From the NCBI GenBank assembly GCA_021464415.1, contig CM038471.1, forward strand, positions 29,671,234-29,735,233: DNA of 64,000 nt, read 5' to 3'. How positions within the stretch are numbered: the first letter of the stretch is position 1; every line of letters begins with the position of its first letter. The translations under genes and the position numbers were made by a program. This stretch comes from Lonicera japonica (lineage: Eukaryota; Streptophyta; Magnoliopsida; Dipsacales; Caprifoliaceae). This document shows, one piece after another, positions 58,381-64,000 of the stretch. Below the pieces are notes generated by a model. That model did not search any database. It saw nothing but the letters and a program-made list of their open reading frames with translations, and was not told the origin of the DNA.

Positions 58381-58826
58381 CTATGGTTGAATACTTTTAC
58401 TAGCTCTCCAATGTGTTAAGAAAACGAAATGAATAAGAACCTTCAATTTTGTATTCTCTACTATTCTCTATAACTTATAATTTCTTTGTGTTGCATTAAG
58501 GGTAGATGGATGCAAAAATTTAAAAACCATTATTGAGAAAAAGAAGAAGAAGAATTAATGATTAATTATATTTAGTTTATGTTGCATTAAGGGTAATTGA
58601 ATGTAAAATTTTAGAAACCATTGTTGAGAAGAAGAAGAAGAAAGAGGAGGAGGATAAGGAAGATTTATGATTAATGGTTAATTATATAATTAATCATTAA
58701 TCTATGTCTATTAAAATGGGAGTGGTAAAGGAAGTAGTGAGAGTGTTAATGAGTAAAACAGAGTTGGTGGGAGTGATAGTAAGAATGGGAGTGATACCAA
58801 ATATATATTGGGGTGGAAATAGCACC

Positions 58827-60854
58827 ATCCTTTTTTATATATGCCAGCCATTTCAAAACATAATTTTAGTATCATCGGACATTTTTTTAAAAACTCTAGT
58901 TTTTTTATTAAGAAATCTAATGTGATATGTATATATATATATATAAATGGGTTTACTCTTCCCAATCAAACTGGTCAATGTATTTGAAACTACGTCACTA
59001 TCACCCTCAATCTTTTTTCTAAAGATTCGCTTTCGTTCCCATAATTCCACTTTTTTCTTACCCATTTCATCACCATTTTTGCCTAGGGTGTTAAGGCCAA
59101 AATCTAAAACCCGATCGAATGGAGCAATCCATAAAATCCCCAATTGAAACCGAATAGTTTGGTTCAAGTTTAGGTTCAGGTTCAAGGCCCAAACTAAACT
59201 GAATTGAACCGAACTGAATTATATATAAGAAACTGGAAAATGTTAACATATACTTGTTTGATTTGTCGAATTAAAAAGCTGAATATGATTATTTAATTCC
59301 ATACAGACAGGATAAAACAATCCCACATCTTATGTGGGATTTGTTAATCCCTCTTTCGGTGGAATAAGAAACTTTAGTATGATAGATGATCTGTCCCAAT
59401 ATTCAATCCCGACAAATATCAAATATGGGATAAGATACAATTATTATATCCCACATTCGTATCATGTGTGTCAAAGTAGCTTGAGTGCACACAAAGTACA
59501 CTATGATACAAAAAAAAATGAAGAATGAATTTTTATAAAAATATGTTCATAATTAATTTCATGTTGAGATTCTTTTCAAAAAAGTCATTATTGCATGCCC
59601 TTATTATTGAATTAATTACATGACACTAAGATATTTTTTTATCACATACGTGATGATATGGTAATTCATCATTTTATTTAATGTGTTTTATCCTCATAAA
59701 TGTATATATAAAATGGTAACTAATTGGATAATATGGTTTCTATATATTTGCTCCTCGTTTTTAGAAAAATAGCGACTTTAAGTTGAATCAATCTTATATT
59801 ACTATTTGTATTCCAATGCTATGTTAAATTGGTTTAGGAAAAAAAACATATATCAAAACCGAATAAAATTCAACTGAAACCGAAAACACCCCCTAATTCT
59901 GCCGCCCGGAGCTCTTTTTTGATGACTTGTTTTTGGCACTACTTTCATCATGATTATGCTTTTTTTCCAACCTATAATTTTGCAACTATCATGTGCCTTA
60001 GAGTTTTTTTTTGAAAACTTACTTTTACTCTAAATTCTCTATATTTGTGTTACTATCTTTTAAGGAATCAAACATCTTTCCCGTCAAATTATCTTATCCA
60101 CAGATGTAAAGAGTGAATAGCCATACAATTGAACATTTTTTTGTTGTGTTTTACACCCCTTTCAAATGTAAAAGAAAAAAAATATTTGACAAATCATAAA
60201 TTTAAATTGAAATTAATCGAAAATTGTGCCACACTTCGTTCTTGTATTACCCAATTCCAAAATGTGGTCTCAAAGATCTCGTATTCGAACATCAAATTTT
60301 GTTTTTGCGAATGATATCCATTTTTTCATCGATTTTAGCGAATGATATCCATTTCTTCCTCGAAGCCCTCACTTTGTTCGAGGATCATCACAAGTTCATC
60401 AAACTACTACTTATAATTATAGTTCGATTTTGGCGAATGATAACAAACGATCGATCAATCGAAATCTTTGACTGGTGATGGAGATCACTACCTAGTTTGT
60501 AACTCTCACTTGAGATTTCCGCCCCCCCTTCTCAATCTCTCCTTGTTGGACTAAAAGTTGTATATAAATATTTAGGGAGGTAATCTGTAAAATTTTGCCC
60601 ATTCTTCCATTTCAAAGCTGGATTTCATTCTGTTCGAATTTTTGTTTTTTTCTTTTTTGTTGGTTCTGAAATCTTAAGCTGTTAAATTTATCATGGGAGC
60701 CTCTTATAGTTCAATGTCAAGAGTTTGAATTAGAAGTCGATGATGCTCGAAATGAAATTATCACTTTGAAATCCAAAAACAAATAAAAACTCGAATGAAA
60801 TAAACGCTACAGAGACAATGATGAGAGATATGAGAAAACTCGAAACTTACAAGA
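58827..60854. other. AT-rich spacer with a possible hAT-like remnant
   Basis: No gene is recognised. Between about 59,083 (CTAGGGTGTTAAGGCC) and 59,893 (reverse complement TTAGGGGGTGTTTTCGG) lie terminus-like ends with ACCGAA-rich DNA next to them, a possible decayed hAT MITE. A CCCACAT..ATGTGGG inverted pair lies near 59,322-59,338. 60,290-60,440 has a doublet TTTTAGCGAATGATATCCA. Confidence 0.35.
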
Positions 60855-61165
60855 ATTGCAGAGACAATGATGAGATAGACAAGGGAGGAGGTCTTAAGCC
60901 ATAGTTAAAATGCAATAAAAACAGTAGAGAAATTGGATAACTGTGTTTTCCAAAGACTACGTACGCATGGTGCCTAGACAAACTTGTGATGATCCTTGAA
61001 TGCAGGAGGACCTCAGGACAAGTTTACCTGTCTCCTACGATGTCAATCCGTTTGAAATTCGGAAGTGCAAGGGGAGGAGAAATACTGTAAAAATTATTTA
61101 CTTGGAGCAATTTGAGGCCCAAATTCATTATCATGGAAGGAAAATTAAGGTGATGGCCCGGTAAG
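60855..61165 (+). pseudogene. TIR-domain remnant with exon end
   Basis: Broken frames match the middle and end of the TIR exon at 37,034: NDEIDKGGGLKP*, then WCLDKLVMILEC (the catalytic-type Glu position is Lys here), and a piece matching the EQYEAQIDHGRK region. The sequence ends in CCCGGTAAGTTTATT, which corresponds to the intact gene's exon 1 splice donor (GGGTAAGTTAATTTATT). The first third of the domain is missing or unrecognisable, and several indels and stops are present. It is a relic of another cluster member. Confidence 0.75.
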
Positions 61166-61309
61166 TTTATTCGTGATTCTATCACCCTACACACCGTCGT
61201 ATTGTTCGAAATCCTTTTTGAGGTTATTTACAAATTGTTTGTCTTCTTCTAGATGAGGTATGAATACTGAATCTGAAAAAGAAAGTGAGACTATTAATTT
61301 GAGAAGTAT

Positions 61310-61384
61310 TTGCTACATTCTTCTTCTGCAAATTTGCACCGAATCTTACAACTCATTGCGCAGCACAATTCACGATCCATAGGT
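61310..61384 (+). repeat. Dispersed repeat, partner at 63,928-64,000
   Basis: AGTATTTGCTACATTC, then GCACCGAATCTTAC and CATAGGT, match AGTACTTGCTATATTC, GCACTGAATCTTAC and CATAGGT at the window's right end, with roughly one base in five changed. It lies just downstream of a TIR relic, so it may be receptor intron sequence present twice. Confidence 0.6.
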
Positions 61385-61540
61385 TTTTGATTCACAATAT
61401 GACTCGTAATACGACACTACGCTTTTAATCATATTAAGATTAGAAACATTATATTCTTATCCTTAAGAAGTCCATGAACAGTTGCCCAACACACCCGTTT
61501 TGTCATGGCAACGGAAATTAATCTTTTGTCTGAGAGCTTT

Positions 61541-61672
61541 AGCTCAAGTGGCATTGGCCCTTACCCACTTGGGATGTTGTGGGTTCCATTTCCCCTATCC
61601 GTAGAATTTGTAGTATTTACAAGGAAGAGACTTTATATCTTTCTTTCTTTGAAAAAATAAAATAAATATAAA
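61541..61672 (+). mobile_element. tRNA-derived SINE-like element
   Basis: An A-box-like TAGCTCAAGTGGC (about 61,550) and a B-box-like GTGGGTTCCATTTCCC (about 61,590) have the spacing of an internal pol III promoter. A body with TTGTAGTATTTACAAGGAAG and a CTTTCTTTG / AAAATAAAATAAATA end follow. No clear target duplication was identified. Confidence 0.55.
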
Positions 61673-63120
61673 ATAACACACACTGGCAGGTCATTGAATC
61701 TTCTGGAGGCAATGGTTATGTACTTATGTCTATTGACACACTCCAATATTGATTGAAGATCACTAAATTAAGTTAGCTTTTAGGAGCTGAAAAAACATTG
61801 TACAACTTTCTCTTATAATTTTGTTGCAGATATGTATATATATGATGCTATTTGATCTAATAATGATTTTGTTAATTTTTATTTTATTTATTTATTTAAA
61901 AAAAAATCAAGCTTTGGTTTTCTACTTCAATTACTCTAATATTGACCGCGACAAGTTGTCAATCTTCTGGTTTAACAAGTTGTTAGTTTCCATCAATATG
62001 TTTGGCATACAATTGCCAGATTTAAACGAAAGAAAGAAACAAGTTGTTCATGTTTCTGTATTTACATTGACATTTACAACTTTTCATTAGAAAAACTTTG
62101 TCATTGGACAAATGTGCCTTCTAAAATCTTTGGATTCCTCTGCCTTTGCAACCTTCTGTCATTCCTTCATCCTATACATTAAATATAAGAAGATATGATA
62201 GTTAAAATTCAAATTCGAGAAATAAATATAAGATGTTATATTGGCATATTAGGTAACGTGGAGCCCTATGGCCGTTGGGCTTGACACATGGGTGAATAAC
62301 CCACTCTTTGAAACCATATTGAGTTCGAAGTATCCAACTCAAAACCAATTGGCAAGATTTTATATATTGCTTTCCGATGATTTGATTTTCCAATGTGGGA
62401 TTTGTAATCTTGACACCTTCAACTCCTTTTTATGGGTGTTCCATAGACCAAACAAGCCTTAAGTTACTAGGACTAAGAAACAAGTAGCCTAAACCTACTG
62501 GGAATTGAGCACATAATTCAACACTTTCTCATATTTTCATAAAATTAACAAGTGAAAAATGAAAGGCAAAGATAGTGAAATCACCTTGATCTACAAGAAG
62601 TAAAAACAAACGCTATCAAAGTCACATTCCTTGCATTTGGTTCCCTATATGTTTGCTAACGACAATATAACTTGGATTGCAGCGCAGTCCGCATTTAAGT
62701 GGGAGTAGCACACAATTTCACACAAGGTTGAAAGACTAATTATATAATAAGAATACGTGTAAAACTATCCGGAATGTGTATATTATACTATTATGTGAGT
62801 TAATTCATAAACTATTTATGCAGAGCATTGATATTTATTTCAAATCGTGACATATATGTCGTGCTTGCTAATCCGTTAGCATTCACATCGTCTTGTAGCT
62901 TCCACTTCTAGTTACAACTTAAAAGAGTTCTACGAGACAATCTAATTCCAGTATTTCCTTTTACTTTTCAACTTCTTTACACAAGTTTGTAATTCCGGTG
63001 TGCTGTTATAAATTCCTGTTACTAATAGTACTAATTGGCTTTGCGCTTCTTCTTTAGGCATATTTCATTATTTTTTTCTGTGCCATATTTAATATATGAG
63101 TAATTTAACCATAATTCTGG
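61673..63120. other. AT-rich spacer with a possible LTR/TRIM fragment
   Basis: 62,240-62,420, read on the minus strand, has AAATCCCACATTGGAAAATC and CTTGCCAATTGGTTTTGAGT. It then has ACGGCCATAGGGCTCCACG, phrases I associate with small plant LTR elements (TRIM type). Complete ends were not found. The 89-codon frame at 61,821-62,090 is hydrophobic and matches nothing known. Confidence 0.35.
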
Positions 63121-63121
63121 A

Positions 63122-63279
63122 GGGACTCTAGATTGAGACTCAAAATGGGATTACGGTAATGCGTTTATCACTGTTGTGGTTAGTAAATGGATTGTTAAAT
63201 TTTGATGGACCTCACCCACTGATTAAGGCAGTGACCCCACATCATCAGTCTTAGTTTTGAGTCTTAACATCGAGTCCCC
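63122..63279. mobile_element. Small MITE with GGGACTC ends
   Basis: The left end GGGACTCTAGATTGAGACTC and the right end (reverse complement GGGACTCGATGTTAAGACTC) are inverted repeats of about 25 bp. The interior is about 110 bp and non-coding. No convincing target duplication was found, so the superfamily is uncertain. Confidence 0.5.
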
Positions 63280-63724
63280 TTATATCTTCACAGGTTGGTA
63301 GTATATAAATAACCAATTCCCGGTATAGTAACAATAGTGTGTATGTCTCTATATCTGTTTTTCCCTTTCAACAAATAATCAACAGATTTAAAGAACTTGC
63401 TAGAGGAACTTCTGTTGCTATGTGCAATGCATAAGCTATGTTCAAAAATCCAAGATATGATCACCTACTGATCCAGTAGATGATCACATATTTGCGAATA
63501 AACATCATTTTTGTATCGTGTATTATCCAAATGTCTAATTTTCTAGTGTTTGCAGACTTTGAAATGAAGACAACAACCACTTGTTTTCGTAGGTTAACTT
63601 TGGCACTACCATCCTGCTCAGATGGAATTTCCAGCTATAGTAACATATTTTGATGGCTGCTGAGTGGAAGGTACAGAAAGGCAAAAACTTGTTCGTAGTC
63701 TCTCTCTCTCTCCCTCATTTACTA
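63280..63724. other. Spacer, no gene seen
   Basis: A (CT)n run lies at about 63,698. A start-like ATGGCTGCTGAGTGG at 63,653 opens only about 24 codons and matches nothing I recognise. Confidence 0.35.
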
Positions 63725-63927
63725 CTCCCTCTGTGCCAAATTAGTAGTCCTCACTTTTGTACTTTTAAGAAACCACATAATTCAACCTAATCAATTGTCA
63801 ATAATACAACTTATTTTCTATTGTGAGATTTGGTAAATTGATTATGTCTCAAGTAGGAAATTGGACTTTTGATTTGAGATATCTAGAAAAGGAAATTGGT
63901 GGAACTATTAACCTGAGATCGAGGGAG
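63725..63927. mobile_element. Stowaway-type MITE, TSD TA
   Basis: The left end is CTCCCTCTGTGCC and the right end is reverse complement CTCCCTCGATCTC, with TA on each side (63,723-63,724 and 63,928-63,929). It is 203 bp long and AT-rich inside. CTCCCTC ends and a TA target duplication define Stowaway elements (Tc1/mariner superfamily). Confidence 0.85.
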
Positions 63928-64000
63928 TACTTGCTATATTCTTTTTCGGCTTTTTGCACATTTGCACTGAATCTTACGATTCAATTTGCAATTCATAGGT
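63928..64000 (+). repeat. Dispersed repeat, partner at 61,310-61,384
   Basis: It is the right-hand member of the pair described at 61,310. The similarity begins exactly at the TA on the edge of the Stowaway element and runs to the end of the window. Confidence 0.6.

Larger units (their letters stand above)
57589..58826. mobile_element. Foldback or MULE-like element with long imperfect inverted repeats
   Basis: The left end GGTGCTATTGTCACC and the right end GGTGGAAATAGCACC are inverted relative to each other. Inverted similarity continues inward for about 200-250 bp: CCCACT/AGTGGG blocks, ATTAATCAT, and (TTC)n on the left against (GAA)n on the right. Flanks ACTTTTTAT and CTTTTTTAT match at seven of nine bases if the ends are extended slightly. 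The interior holds a hairpin minisatellite and no transposase. Confidence 0.55.

Noticed and set aside
61821..62090. 89-codon hydrophobic frame as a small membrane protein
   Set aside because: It begins in an AT-rich tract, has no relatives I can recognise, and nothing supports expression.

Overview
The window is nuclear DNA of a dicotyledonous plant. It is AT-rich and its genes have introns with GT/AG borders. It contains TIR-NB-LRR immune receptor sequence, a class found in eudicots and missing from grasses. Most of the rest is typical plant mobile DNA: Ty3/gypsy, Ty1/copia, L1-type LINE, hAT, MITEs, SINE-like pieces and solo LTRs. I cannot name the species.

Left part, 1-12.7 kb: a TIR-domain scrap (83-240), a 2 x 230 bp direct repeat, and a 1.5 kb solo LTR with a perfect 5 bp target-site duplication (TSD). 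A decayed copy of the region that lies upstream of the receptor gene runs from about 5.0 to 10.8 kb. A MITE-like element carrying a palindromic minisatellite and a 2.1 kb defective hAT transposon interrupt it. Next, 12,702-23,585 is a nearly complete but inactive Tat-type Ty3/gypsy element on the minus strand. It holds an antisense LATERAL ORGAN BOUNDARIES DOMAIN (LBD)-like gene between pol and the 3' LTR, and a nested solo LTR (TSD GTTAC) splits its integrase.

Centre, 22.7-43.6 kb: a 9.36 kb tandem duplication. Unit 1 is 22,699-32,062 and unit 2 is 32,063-41,425. The breakpoints share the 7-mer ACTTTCT. The left one lies in the gypsy gag leader and the right one inside exon 3 of a TIR-NB-LRR (TNL) gene. 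I found two differences between the units: one G/A substitution and one A in a poly-A run. The upstream gene copy (27,671-32,102) is cut off and fused to gypsy sequence, leaving a potential 596-residue TIR-NB protein. The downstream copy (37,034-43,574) keeps all five exons (1,163 codons) but has an in-frame TGA at codon 681, where relatives usually have Trp.

Right part, 43.6-64 kb: a third decayed copy of the receptor flank, a solo LTR of the same gypsy family (TSD CTACT), a truncated Ty1/copia element, a full-width but degenerate LINE on the minus strand, a foldback element with hairpin minisatellites, another TIR scrap (60.85-61.17 kb), SINE-like pieces and a Stowaway MITE. Together with the scrap at the left end, this points to an old TNL cluster eroded by transposons and recently rearranged.

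Nothing here looks like an operon, CRISPR array, rRNA or tRNA gene. The sequences most likely to do something are the two TNL copies. The most unusual ones are the duplication-made TIR-NB/gypsy fusion and the LBD gene inside the retrotransposon.
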